The position numbers were made by a program, and so were the translations under genes. Shown piece by piece: positions 9,035 to 19,736 of a stretch of 63,970 bases of DNA; within the stretch, counting starts at the first letter, position 1, and each line of letters opens with the position of its first letter. The notes below the pieces were generated by a model. The model ran no database searches and was not told the DNA's origin. It worked only from the letters and a program-made list of their open reading frames with translations. Source of the stretch: Streptococcus loxodontisalivarius. Its GTDB lineage: Bacteria > Bacillota > Bacilli > Lactobacillales > Streptococcaceae. The stretch covers positions 1-63,970 of the forward strand of contig NZ_JAFBEH010000005.1 in NCBI RefSeq assembly GCF_016908645.1, written 5' to 3'.

Positions 9035-9595
9035 ATGATTGAAGCAAGTAAGCTTAAAGCAGGTATGACTTTTGAAACTGCTGACGGAAAATTGATCAAA
9101 GTTTTGGAAGCAAGCCACCACAAACCAGGTAAAGGTAACACTATCATGCGTATGAAATTGCGTGATGTTCGTACAGGTTCAACTTTCGACACAAGCTACC
9201 GCCCAGAGGAAAAATTTGAACAAGCAATCATCGAAACTGTACCAGCACAATACCTTTACAAAATGGACGACACAGCTTTCTTCATGAACAACGAAACTTA
9301 CGATCAATACGAAATTCCAGTTGCAAATGTTGAAAACGAATTGCTTTACATCCTTGAAAACTCAGATGTTAAAATCCAATTCTACGGAATTGAAGTTATC
9401 GGTGTTCAAGTACCTACAACAGTTGAATTGACAGTTGCTGAAACACAACCATCAATCAAAGGTGCTACTGTAACAGGTTCAGGTAAACCTGCAACTCTTG
9501 AAACAGGTCTTGTTGTTAACGTTCCTGACTTTATCGAAGCAGGTCAAAAACTCGTTATCAATACTGCAGAAGGTACTTACGTTTCACGTGCCTAA
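9035..9595 (+). CDS. efp: Elongation factor P
   Basis: This 186-residue tRNA-shaped factor relieves ribosome stalling at polyproline. The three-barrel organisation is intact. The tip loop reads HHKPGKGNT, with Lys33 at the position that is post-translationally modified in other bacteria; no modification gene is visible nearby. Codon use is strongly biased, as for a highly expressed gene. AAAGAGG precedes the ATG. It is followed by an Asp23 gene and nusB. Confidence 0.97.
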   Translation: MIEASKLKAGMTFETADGKLIKVLEASHHKPGKGNTIMRMKLRDVRTGSTFDTSYRPEEKFEQAIIETVPAQYLYKMDDTAFFMNNETYDQYEIPVANVENELLYILENSDVKIQFYGIEVIGVQVPTTVELTVAETQPSIKGATVTGSGKPATLETGLVVNVPDFIEAGQKLVINTAEGTYVSRA

Positions 9596-9643
9596 AAAGA
9601 ATCTTTTGTAAGATGTTTCCCAGATAAAGAGAAAGGACATGCT

Positions 9644-10033
9644 ATGACAACAGAAACAATCGGTGATATCGTTATTTCACCACGTGTGCTAGAAGTCATT
9701 ACTGGCATTGCTGCAACAAAGGTTGACGGTGTTCATTCATTGCACAACAAGACAGTTGCAGACGGTCTTAGCAAGACTGCACTCGGAAAAGGTGTTTACC
9801 TTCAGACAGCTGAAGATGGAACAGTCAATGCAGATATCTATGTTTACCTTCAATATGGTGTTAACGTACCATCTGTGGCAATGGCTGTGCAACAAGCTGT
9901 AAAATCAGCTGTTTATGATATGGCAGAAGTAGCTATCTCAGAGGTTAATATCCATGTTGCTGGAATCGTGACAGATAAGACACCAAAACCTGATTTGGCA
10001 GCCTTGTTTAATGAGGATTTCTTGAATGAGTAA
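9644..10033 (+). CDS. Asp23/Gls24-family protein
   Basis: The 129-residue product belongs to the Asp23/Gls24 (DUF322) family of small envelope-stress-associated proteins. The start [20 protein letters not shown], a central [14 protein letters not shown] strand pair and the C-terminal VNIHVAGIV motif are all family hallmarks. AGAAAGGA precedes the ATG. Its last codons overlap the nusB start by 8 bp, so translation is probably coupled. Confidence 0.92.
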   Translation: MTTETIGDIVISPRVLEVITGIAATKVDGVHSLHNKTVADGLSKTALGKGVYLQTAEDGTVNADIYVYLQYGVNVPSVAMAVQQAVKSAVYDMAEVAISEVNIHVAGIVTDKTPKPDLAALFNEDFLNE

Positions 10034-10460
10034 GAGTTTTAAAGATTCAAGACGAGACCTGCGTGAGCGTGCCTTTCAGGCACTCTTTAGCATGGAGTTT
10101 GGAGTAGACTTCTTGGAAGCTGCTCAAGCCTCATATGGACATGATAAGGAATTTGAAGAGGACCAAGTGGTAGAAGTACCTGTCTTCCTACTTAACCTTG
10201 TTAATGGTGTTCAAGATCATAAAGAAGAATTGGATCAGCTTATTTCTGATAATCTGAAATCAGGTTGGACGCTTGAGCGTTTGACTTTGACAGATAAGAC
10301 CTTGTTGCGCTTGGGACTCTACGAAATCAAGTATTTCGATGAAACACCAGGACGTGTAGCACTTAATGAGATTATCGAAATCGCTAAAAAGTACTCAGAC
10401 GAAACATCAGCGAAATTCGTCAATGGACTTTTGAGCCAATTCGTCACAGAAGAAGCATAA
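10026..10460 (+). CDS. nusB: Transcription antitermination factor NusB
   Basis: The 144-residue RNA-binding helical protein binds boxA with NusE in rRNA antitermination. The N-terminal [13 protein letters not shown] and the C-terminal [19 protein letters not shown]...FVNGLLS motifs are diagnostic. It overlaps the Asp23 gene by 8 bp and is closed by a strong terminator. Confidence 0.97.
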   Translation: MSKSFKDSRRDLRERAFQALFSMEFGVDFLEAAQASYGHDKEFEEDQVVEVPVFLLNLVNGVQDHKEELDQLISDNLKSGWTLERLTLTDKTLLRLGLYEIKYFDETPGRVALNEIIEIAKKYSDETSAKFVNGLLSQFVTEEA

Positions 10461-10466
10461 TAGATG

Positions 10467-10491
10467 AGTCGAGCCTAGCTCGGCTTTTTTT
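10467..10491 (+). terminator. Terminator of the efp-nusB unit
   Basis: AGTCGAGC pairs with GCTCGGCT around CTA, followed by seven T. Confidence 0.9.
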
Positions 10492-10501
10492 GATAATCAA
10501 A

Positions 10502-10730
10502 AGAGAGTGGGACAGTAAAACTATCTGGGAGATAGTTTTAGCATTTAATGAAGGAATTCGATTTTGTCAGCAAGTCTTTCTTTTAAGTTGCTGACCTGAA
10601 ACAGTCCAGTGGACTGTTTCAGGTGGGAAATAAGGAAAGCGTAGCTTTCATCCTCTCCCAACCACTGCGTCTTGCACATCAGACTACACAAATAAGAGGC
10701 CAGGGACTTTTTGCCCAGCCTCATACTTCT
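10502..10730 (+). repeat. Dispersed intergenic repeat B2
   Basis: It opens AGAGTGGGAC, carries an inserted ACTATCTGGGAGATAGT hairpin, then GGAATTCGATTTTGTC, an AGCAAGTCTTTCTTTTAAGT block, an AACAGTCCAGTGGACTGTT hairpin, and ends GCCAGGGACTTTTTGCCCAGCCTC. Long stretches from GGAATTC onward match copy B3 almost base for base. The terminal hairpin may act as a scrR-side terminator. Confidence 0.85.
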
Positions 10731-10735
10731 TTATT

Positions 10736-11698
10736 CTAGATAGAATCGCCTAAAATGATGCTAACTGGCAGGATATAATCCTTGCTAGTCTTTTCATGGT
10801 TGATACGTTTTAAGAGGGTATCAACTAGCAGGCAGGCTATTTCAGCGATAGGTTGTTTGATAGTTGTCAGTTGAGGATAGAAATCCTCGACAAAGCGCGT
10901 GCCGTCATAACCGATGATTTTTAAATCATTTGGAATCTGGCAGCCCATCTGTTGGGCGATTTTGATGGTCATAATAGCTGTCAAGTCATCTGAAACAAAG
11001 ATGCCGTCAGGTTTCTGAGTAGCGATGATAGATTTGATTTCCATCTCTCGACGCATGTTTGACAAACTATTAGGTACCTGGTGAACGCTAGCGCCTTTTA
11101 GGTGAAAATTAAAGCCTAATCGACGAAGTCCGGTTGGTGATTCGGAGTTGTCATTACCAGTAATCATGATGATGTTTTGGCAACCAGCCTTTTCTAGAGT
11201 TCGCGCAGCCATTTTTCCGCCTTCGAAATTATCGGAAGAAACAATGGGAACGGTAGGTGCCAGATTTCGGTCGAAGGCAACTATTGGGGCTTCAACTTGC
11301 TCGTAAACATCGATACCAAGGTTGTGGCTGGATGAGATGATGCCGTCAACCTGATTGGCAGAAAGCATCTCTAAATATTCCTTTTCCTTGATTGGATCGT
11401 GTTGACTATTGCAGATGATAGCCTTGTAACCATGCTTGAAGAGTTCAATCTCAAGATGTTCAATCAGCTCAGCATAGAAGATATTTGAGATATTTGGAAA
11501 AATCAGACCAATCAACTGAGCTGACTTTCCTTGCAGGCTTCGAGCTAGGTTGTTTGGCTTGTAGTTGAGAGCCTTCATGGCCTTTTCAACTTTTTTGATA
11601 GTCTTTTCAGACAGATAACCTTTTTTGTTGATGACGCGAGAGACAGTTGTTGGACTGACTCCTGCGAGTTCAGCAACGTCTGTTAGTTTTGCCACCAT
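10736..11698 (-). CDS. scrR: Sucrose operon repressor, LacI family
   Basis: The product is a 320-residue DNA-binding repressor. The N-terminal helix-turn-helix reads DVAELAGVSPTTVSRVIN and is followed by a LacI hinge (LNYKPNNLARSL). A periplasmic-binding-type sensor domain fills residues 60-320. It lies 4 bp after scrB on the same strand, so it is autoregulated with scrB, and it faces two sucrose-type PTS genes. Palindromes in the divergent promoter region are its likely targets. The inducer is probably a sucrose-derived sugar phosphate, which is inferred. Confidence 0.92.
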   Translation of the reverse strand: MVAKLTDVAELAGVSPTTVSRVINKKGYLSEKTIKKVEKAMKALNYKPNNLARSLQGKSAQLIGLIFPNISNIFYAELIEHLEIELFKHGYKAIICNSQHDPIKEKEYLEMLSANQVDGIISSSHNLGIDVYEQVEAPIVAFDRNLAPTVPIVSSDNFEGGKMAARTLEKAGCQNIIMITGNDNSESPTGLRRLGFNFHLKGASVHQVPNSLSNMRREMEIKSIIATQKPDGIFVSDDLTAIMTIKIAQQMGCQIPNDLKIIGYDGTRFVEDFYPQLTTIKQPIAEIACLLVDTLLKRINHEKTSKDYILPVSIILGDSI

Positions 11699-11702
11699 AG
11701 GC

Positions 11703-13145
11703 TTAGGCTTTCAATTCAAAGTATGAACCGCTAGCTTGACCTGAAAGTAACTGGATACCAGATTGTCCTTCAAGTGGGAAGACGCGACTTGTAAAGACTT
11801 TTTCACCTTTGTTGATGAAGATTTCAATGATTGACTTATCAACGAAGATATTGGCAGTAGCTTCTTGACCAGCGTTAAGGTCGCATTCACGACTTGTACC
11901 AAAGTCAGTTGCGTATTGAACACCTGCTTGTGAGCGATCTAGGATAACTTTTCCTGATTCAGTGTCGATAGTCAAGTTGAGACCATTTCCTTTATCATCA
12001 GCGAAGAGGCGGAGCTCAGTTTTCGTGTCAGCAGGGATAGTCAATTCGAGCTCGTAGCTATTTTCGGTAGCTACTTTATCTGAGAAGTCTTCTTGAGAAT
12101 GGCGGAGCTCAGCCATTGCAACGACTGGGTATTGGTAGAGTTTACCATCTTTGATAGAAAGTTCTTTAACCAAACTCATGGCACCTTGGTAATCATATTG
12201 GTCAGTTGGGTAGTCAACGTCAGGAAGACCAATCCAGCTAACTGTCAAGACACGACCATCTGGTGCGTTAAAACCTTGTGTTGCATAGGCTTCAAAACCA
12301 TAATCAAGATTGATGATTTCTGATGCTCCAACAAGGGCAGGTTTTTCTGTGTCAAACGATTGACAGATTTTATAGGTATTTGGATAAATATTGTCATAGT
12401 TAAGTTCAGATTTATCTAAACCTTGAGGACTGTATAGAAGGACTGGTTTGTCATCGACGAAGACAAGGTTTGGACACTCGATCATGTATTCTGAACCAGT
12501 TCCGCCAAAGTCAAGGTCTCCAACAAGCTCCCACTTGTAGACGTCATTATCTACAGCCTTATAAAGTTTGATAAAACCTTGTTTATCAAGGTTCTGTGCA
12601 CCTACGATAGCATAAAATTGACCTTTGTAATCGAAAATTTGTGGATCACGGAAGTGTTCTGTAACATCGTCTGGTTGTTGAATGAGGACTTCTTTGAATT
12701 TTTCAATATTACCATCCTTGTCCATCCAAGCACCGACTTGAAGTGGATCACGAACCCAGTTTTCATCACGGACATTACCAGTGTAAAATAGGAAGAGTTT
12801 ATCGCCAACTTGATAGGCAGAACCAGAGTAGGCACCGTGGCTGTCGTTAGCATTATCTGGCTCGAGTGTCACACCAGTTTCTGTAAAGTGAACTAAGTCT
12901 TCAGATTCAGTGTGAACCCATTGTTTCAAACCGTGGGCTGCACCAAATGGCCAGTTTTGATAGAAGAGTTGGAATTTTCCATTGAAATATGAAAAACCGT
13001 TTGGGTCATTCAAAAGACCTGTCTTTGGCTCTAGGTGGTAGCCAGAGTGCCAAGGTGACTTAGCAACATTTTCAGCGATTTTATTTTTTTCTTCTTGAGT
13101 CCAGTCTTGGTAAGGACGGTAACGGACTTCTGTAGGTAGGTTCAT
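11703..13145 (-). CDS. scrB: Sucrose-6-phosphate hydrolase
   Basis: This 480-residue GH32 enzyme splits sucrose-6-phosphate to glucose-6-phosphate and fructose. The catalytic triad is visible: nucleophile Asp in LLNDPNG near residue 47, stabiliser Asp in FRDP, and acid/base Glu in MIECPN. A beta-sandwich domain with DKSIIEIFIN ends the protein. GGAGATC precedes the start on the minus strand. It is divergent from the PTS genes and shares the control region with them. Confidence 0.97.
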   Translation of the reverse strand: MNLPTEVRYRPYQDWTQEEKNKIAENVAKSPWHSGYHLEPKTGLLNDPNGFSYFNGKFQLFYQNWPFGAAHGLKQWVHTESEDLVHFTETGVTLEPDNANDSHGAYSGSAYQVGDKLFLFYTGNVRDENWVRDPLQVGAWMDKDGNIEKFKEVLIQQPDDVTEHFRDPQIFDYKGQFYAIVGAQNLDKQGFIKLYKAVDNDVYKWELVGDLDFGGTGSEYMIECPNLVFVDDKPVLLYSPQGLDKSELNYDNIYPNTYKICQSFDTEKPALVGASEIINLDYGFEAYATQGFNAPDGRVLTVSWIGLPDVDYPTDQYDYQGAMSLVKELSIKDGKLYQYPVVAMAELRHSQEDFSDKVATENSYELELTIPADTKTELRLFADDKGNGLNLTIDTESGKVILDRSQAGVQYATDFGTSRECDLNAGQEATANIFVDKSIIEIFINKGEKVFTSRVFPLEGQSGIQLLSGQASGSYFELKA

Positions 13146-13194
13146 TTTAGTGATCTCCTCTAGTCTAATAATATATTAATCTAGTATCTATACT

Positions 13195-13202
13195 AAACGT
13201 TT
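13195..13202. promoter_or_regulatory. Operator-like palindrome on the scrB side
   Basis: AAACGTTT, inside ACTAAACGTTTCCTG, has the central CG and AT-rich flanks of LacI/CcpA-family sites. It lies about 50 bp upstream of scrB, probably over or near its promoter. Confidence 0.5.
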
Positions 13203-13255
13203 CCTGTTGAAAAATCAACGATTTAGGTATTAATTTAAAAATTTCTGCAAAACGG

Positions 13256-13283
13256 TTGACATAAGCTTAAAAAATGCTAAAAT
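13256..13283 (+). promoter_or_regulatory. Promoter of the first sucrose PTS gene
   Basis: TTGACA and TAAAAT are spaced by 16 bp, facing scrA. Confidence 0.75.
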
Positions 13284-13299
13284 AAGAATTGTAGAAAAT

Positions 13300-13314
13300 G
13301 TGAAACGCTTTCAC
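13300..13314. promoter_or_regulatory. ScrR/CcpA operator on the scrA side
   Basis: GTGAAACGCTTTCAC is a perfect palindrome around a central CGC. It begins 17 bp after the -10 box, so a bound repressor would block elongation or clearance. ScrR is the natural candidate; the sequence also satisfies cre-type consensus. Confidence 0.75.
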
Positions 13315-13353
13315 AAAAGAAATTACATATTATTTTAAAGGAGTTTTTTGCAA

Positions 13354-15267
13354 ATGGATAACACACAAATTGCAAAAGAAGTGATCGAGGCCCTAGGTGG
13401 TCGCGAGAATGTTCGCAGTGTTGCTCACTGTGCGACACGTCTTCGTGTTATGGTTGTTGATGAAGAAAAAATCAACAAGGAAAAAGCTGAGAACATTGAA
13501 AAAGTTCAAGGTGCTTTCTTCAACTCAGGTCAATACCAAATCATCTTTGGTACTGGTACTGTTAACAAAATCTATGATGAAGTTGTAGCCTTGGGTCTTC
13601 CAACTGCATCTAAGGACGAACAAAAAGCTGAGGCTGCTAAACAAGGTAACTGGCTCCAACGCGCTATCCGTACTTTTGGTGACGTTTTCGTTCCATTGCT
13701 TCCAGCAATCGTTGCGACAGGTCTCTTCATGGGTGTTCGTGGTGCAATTGACAATGACACAGTTCTTGGTCTTTTCGGAACAACTCAAAAAGCATTTGAA
13801 GCTTCAAATTTCTATATTTACTCAATTGTTCTGACTGATACAGCCTTTGCCTTCTTCCCAGCCCTTATCTGTTGGTCAGCCTTCCGTGTCTTTGGGGGAA
13901 ATCCACTGATTGGTTTAGTACTTGGTTTGATGATGGTTAATACATCATTGCCAAATGCTTGGGCTGTTGCATCAGGGACTGCTGATCCAATTAAATTTTT
14001 CGGATTTATTAAGGTTGTAGGTTATCAAAACTCAGTCCTTCCAGCCTTCTTCGTTGGTTTGATTGGTGCAAAACTTGAGAAGAGATTACATAAGATTATT
14101 CCAGATGTTTTGGATTTGCTTTTAGTACCATTCTTGACATTCTTGGTTATGTCTATTTTGGCACTCTTTGTCATTGGTCCAATCTTCCACGAGGTTGAAT
14201 CTTATGTTAAAATTATTACCAACATTCTCTTGTCATTGCCATTTGGTCTTGGTGGTTTAATCCTTGGTGGTGTTCACCAAGTCATCGTGGTAACAGGTGT
14301 TCACCATATCTTCAACTTGATTGAGTCAACATTGGTAAATAGTCAAGGGTCTGACCCATTGAACGCAATTATCACAGCTGCTATGACTGCCCAACTTGGT
14401 GCTACTCTTGCAGTTGGTGTAAAAACTAAGGATGCTAAGCTTAAAGCACTTGCTTTCCCAGCGGCACTTTCAGCTAGTCTTGGTATCACTGAGCCAGCTA
14501 TCTTCGGGGTAAACCTTCGTTTTGGTAAACCATTCATAATGGGTCTTATCGCTGGTGCAGCTGGTGGTTGGTTAGCAAATATTTGGGAGCTTGCAGGGAC
14601 AAGTTTTGGTGTTACAATTATCCCAGGTACACTCCTCTATTTGAACGGTCAACTTGTTAAGTATGTTATTATGGTACTTGCAACTACAGCACTTGGTTTT
14701 GCTTTGACATGGATGTTCGGTTACTCAGAAGATGATTCTGAAAGTGACGAGAATGCTCGTCTTGCCGAAGAAGCACAAACTGGTAATCTTGTTGAAGAAG
14801 CACCAGCTACACGTTCAGAAGAAACAATCGTTTCACCACTTGACGGTGAAGCAGTTGAATTGACTTCAGTAAATGATCCAGTATTTGCTTCAGAGGCAAT
14901 GGGTAAAGGTATCGCTGTTAAACCTAGCGGTGACACAGTTTACTCTCCAGTAGACGGTACTGTACAAATTGCTTTTGAAACAGGTCACGCATACGGAATC
15001 AAATCTGATAACGGTGCTGAAATCCTTATCCACATCGGTATTGATACAGTATCCCTTGATGGTAAAGGTTTCAATCAACAAGTTAAGGCTGAACAAAAAG
15101 TTAAAGCTGGTGATGTTCTTGGAACATTCGATCGCTCAGTTATCGCTGAAGCTGGTCTTGATGACACAACAATGATCATCGTGACAAATACAGCAGACTA
15201 CTCAGAAGTAGCCCCAGTTGCATCCGGTTCAGTTGCTAAAGGCGACAAGCTTATCAACGTTAAATAA
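13354..15267 (+). CDS. scrA: Sucrose-type PTS transporter EIIBCA
   Basis: This 637-residue permease imports and phosphorylates a sugar, almost certainly sucrose. The EIIB domain carries the phospho-Cys in [10 protein letters not shown] (near residue 25). The membrane EIIC domain spans about 105-460 and has a GITEPAIFGVNLRFG motif. After a charged linker, the EIIA domain has the phospho-His in EILIHIGIDTV. I start at 13354 (AAAGGAG at good spacing) rather than an upstream TTG. It is transcribed from the scrB-divergent promoter. The EIIBC part differs clearly from the next gene, so the two may differ in affinity or preferred sugar. Confidence 0.9.
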   Translation: MDNTQIAKEVIEALGGRENVRSVAHCATRLRVMVVDEEKINKEKAENIEKVQGAFFNSGQYQIIFGTGTVNKIYDEVVALGLPTASKDEQKAEAAKQGNWLQRAIRTFGDVFVPLLPAIVATGLFMGVRGAIDNDTVLGLFGTTQKAFEASNFYIYSIVLTDTAFAFFPALICWSAFRVFGGNPLIGLVLGLMMVNTSLPNAWAVASGTADPIKFFGFIKVVGYQNSVLPAFFVGLIGAKLEKRLHKIIPDVLDLLLVPFLTFLVMSILALFVIGPIFHEVESYVKIITNILLSLPFGLGGLILGGVHQVIVVTGVHHIFNLIESTLVNSQGSDPLNAIITAAMTAQLGATLAVGVKTKDAKLKALAFPAALSASLGITEPAIFGVNLRFGKPFIMGLIAGAAGGWLANIWELAGTSFGVTIIPGTLLYLNGQLVKYVIMVLATTALGFALTWMFGYSEDDSESDENARLAEEAQTGNLVEEAPATRSEETIVSPLDGEAVELTSVNDPVFASEAMGKGIAVKPSGDTVYSPVDGTVQIAFETGHAYGIKSDNGAEILIHIGIDTVSLDGKGFNQQVKAEQKVKAGDVLGTFDRSVIAEAGLDDTTMIIVTNTADYSEVAPVASGSVAKGDKLINVK

Positions 15268-15275
15268 AAGTATGA

Positions 15276-15304
15276 AAAGAGTTTGGTTTTCCAAGCTCTT
15301 TTTT
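15276..15304 (+). terminator. Terminator between the two PTS genes
   Basis: AAGAGTTTGG pairs with CCAAGCTCTT around TTTT, followed by a T run. Confidence 0.85.
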
Positions 15305-15388
15305 ACTTGATTGAAAAGAAGCAGTGGTATTCTTTGAAAGAATGATGATTAAAAGTTAAAAACAACATGTGATATATGTATAAAATAG

Positions 15389-17440
<2,052 letters not shown>

Positions 17441-17445
17441 AGATG

Positions 17446-17516
17446 TGAGAGTTTAGAATTCCTCAAAAGTTGGACATTTGATCTAACTTGAGGGCTTCTG
17501 GCTCTCTTTTCTTTTC
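17446..17516 (+). terminator. Probable terminator after the second PTS gene
   Basis: An outer GAGAG/CTCTC pairing encloses CCTCAA...TTGAGG, followed by TTTTCTTTT. The stem has bulges. Confidence 0.55.
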
Positions 17517-17552
17517 CAGTCTTAGAAAACGCTCCCTAAGACCGCTAATATC

Positions 17553-17581
17553 TTGCTTTTGCGTCAGCTTTTTTTTATAAT
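17553..17581 (+). promoter_or_regulatory. Promoter of scrK
   Basis: TTGCTT and TATAAT are spaced by 17 bp, with GGGAG before the scrK start. Confidence 0.75.
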
Positions 17582-17616
17582 ATTAAAGTATCTATTTACA
17601 TTAAAAGGGAGAAAAA

Positions 17617-18507
17617 ATGTCTAAATTATACGGTAGCTTGGAAGCTGGCGGAACAAAATTTGTTTGTGCTGTTGGTGATGAAGATTTCCAAGTCATTGAA
17701 AAAACACAATTTCCAACAACAACACCTTATGAAACAATCGAACGTACGGTAGAATTTTTCAAACGCTACGAAGATCGTTTGGCAGGTATCGCAGTTGGTT
17801 CATTTGGACCTATCGACATCGACCAAAACTCAGACACTTATGGTTATGTGACAACGACACCTAAAGAGCACTGGTCAAATGTTGACCTTCTTGGTCTTAT
17901 CCAAAAAGAATTCAACGTACCATTTTACTTCACAACAGACGTAAACTCATCAGCCTACGGTGAAACACTTGTTCGTAAAGGTGTCAACAGCCTTGTTTAC
18001 TACACTATCGGAACAGGTATCGGTGCTGGTACAATCCAAAATGGTGAATTTGTAGGCGGTATCGGTCACACTGAAGCTGGCCACGTTTACGTACCACGTC
18101 ACCCACGTGACTATGCTAATGAGTTTGTCGGAACATGTCCATTCCACAATGGTTGTTTGGAAGGTCTTGCGGCAGGTCCATCGCTTGAAGCTCGTACTGG
18201 TATTCGTGGTGAGTTGATCGAGCAAAACTCAGATGTTTGGGATATCCAAGCCTACTACATCGCACAAGCTGCTGTTCAAGCAACTGTTCTTTACCGTCCA
18301 CAAGTTATCGTCTTTGGTGGTGGTGTTATGGCTCAGGAACACATGCTTAAACGTGTTCGTGAAAAATTCACAGCCCTTTTGAATGGCTACCTTCCAGTAC
18401 CTGATGTTACTGAGTACATCGTGACACCAGCTGTTGCGGAAAATGGCTCAGCGACACTTGGTAACTTTGCCCTTGCTAAGAAAGTAGCAGACCAATTCTC
18501 AAAATAA
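17617..18507 (+). CDS. scrK: Fructokinase, ROK family
   Basis: This 296-residue kinase phosphorylates the fructose released by ScrB. The N-terminal phosphate loop is LEAGGTKFVCAVG. The ROK zinc site is seen as GHTEAGHVYV followed by CPFHNGCLEGLAAGPS. The catalytic Asp lies in TTDVNSSAYGE. It completes the sucrose pathway encoded just upstream and is followed by manA. Confidence 0.93.
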   Translation: MSKLYGSLEAGGTKFVCAVGDEDFQVIEKTQFPTTTPYETIERTVEFFKRYEDRLAGIAVGSFGPIDIDQNSDTYGYVTTTPKEHWSNVDLLGLIQKEFNVPFYFTTDVNSSAYGETLVRKGVNSLVYYTIGTGIGAGTIQNGEFVGGIGHTEAGHVYVPRHPRDYANEFVGTCPFHNGCLEGLAAGPSLEARTGIRGELIEQNSDVWDIQAYYIAQAAVQATVLYRPQVIVFGGGVMAQEHMLKRVREKFTALLNGYLPVPDVTEYIVTPAVAENGSATLGNFALAKKVADQFSK

Positions 18508-18516
18508 GTCAGATAA

Positions 18517-18552
18517 GAAAGAGTTTAGAAGTCAACTTCTGAGCTCTTTTTG
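18517..18552 (+). terminator. Terminator of scrK
   Basis: AAAGAGTTTAGAAGT pairs with ACTTCTGAGCTCTTT, allowing a small internal bulge, then T-rich sequence. Confidence 0.8.
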
Positions 18553-18633
18553 ATTTTTACTTGCAAATTGAGACGCTTTTTGAGTATAATAGTGCGACAA
18601 TAGTTCTCAAGCTAGAAAGAAGGAAAAGTTGAT

Positions 18634-19575
18634 ATGGAACCATTATTTTTAAGTTCCCAAATGAACGAAAAGATCTGGGGAGGTCGCAAACTTGCAGAAG
18701 AGTTTGGCTATGACATTCCATCAGATAAGACAGGTGAGTACTGGGCAATCTCAGCCCATCCAAATGGTGTCTCGACAGTCAAGAACGGTCCCTTTAAGGG
18801 GCTTGGTTTGGATCAACTCTACCGTGAACACAAGGAACTTTTTGGCAATCCTGAAGATGATGTTTTTCCACTTTTGACTAAGATTTTGGATGCTAATGAC
18901 TGGCTTAGTGTACAGGTTCATCCTGATGATAGCTATGCTATGGAACATGAAGGTGAACTTGGTAAGACAGAGTGCTGGTATGTCTTAGCTGCTGATGAAG
19001 GAGCAGAGATCATCTATGGTCACAAGGCTAAGAATCGTGAAGAATTAGCTCGAATGATTGATGAGGGAAAATGGGATGATCTGCTAACTAAAATTCCTGT
19101 TAAGGCTGGAGATTTTTTCTATGTTCCGAGTGGGACTATGCATGCTATCGGAGGTGGTATCTTGATTCTTGAGACTCAGCAATCAAGCGATACAACCTAC
19201 CGTGTCTATGATTTTGACCGTCGTGATGATGAAGGGAATCTGCGTGAGCTCCACATTCCACAGTCCTTGGATGTTTTGACTTATGGTCAACCGCAAAACT
19301 CCTATCCAGCGAGCCTTAGAGTATCAGGTTTGACCTCAACTCTTCTGGTTTCAAATCCCTTTTTTACTGTTTATAAGTGGCAGGTATCTGCACCAGTCAA
19401 GATGAAACGCACAGCCCCTTATCTTCTGGTCTCTGTAATTGATGGTAAGGGTCATTTGACAGTTGATAATCGTATCTTTTCGATTAAGAAAGGTGATCAT
19501 TTTATCTTGCCAAATTGCATGGAAAATTGGGAATTTGACGGTCAGTTAGAGATGATTGCTAGTCACATTCAGTAG
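18634..19575 (+). CDS. manA: Mannose-6-phosphate isomerase, class I
   Basis: This 313-residue zinc enzyme interconverts mannose-6-phosphate and fructose-6-phosphate. Cupin-fold ligands are visible in VQVHPDD, KTECWY and the SGTMHAIGGG loop. A TATAAT at about 18588 with TTGCAA upstream gives it its own promoter; GAAGGAAAA precedes the ATG. Its position after fructokinase is conserved in streptococci. Confidence 0.95.
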   Translation: MEPLFLSSQMNEKIWGGRKLAEEFGYDIPSDKTGEYWAISAHPNGVSTVKNGPFKGLGLDQLYREHKELFGNPEDDVFPLLTKILDANDWLSVQVHPDDSYAMEHEGELGKTECWYVLAADEGAEIIYGHKAKNREELARMIDEGKWDDLLTKIPVKAGDFFYVPSGTMHAIGGGILILETQQSSDTTYRVYDFDRRDDEGNLRELHIPQSLDVLTYGQPQNSYPASLRVSGLTSTLLVSNPFFTVYKWQVSAPVKMKRTAPYLLVSVIDGKGHLTVDNRIFSIKKGDHFILPNCMENWEFDGQLEMIASHIQ

Positions 19576-19603
19576 TAGTTAAAAAGTAAAAAGATAAAAA
19601 GTT

Positions 19604-19645
19604 AAAGCCGACTGGAAAGCTTCTTGTTTCTAGCTCGGCTTTTCC
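19604..19645 (+). terminator. Terminator of manA
   Basis: AAAGCCGA pairs with TCGGCTTT across a 23-nt loop. Confidence 0.7.
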
Positions 19646-19677
19646 CTTAAAGTGAGTCTATATCAGACCTTATCATA

Positions 19678-19706
19678 TTGAAAAAATGCTTAAAATATGG
19701 TAGAAT
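19678..19706 (+). promoter_or_regulatory. Promoter of secA
   Basis: TTGAAA and TAGAAT are spaced by 17 bp, 31 bp before the start. Confidence 0.7.
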
Positions 19707-19736
19707 GGAGCGATAAGACTATCGAAAGGAATTAAG

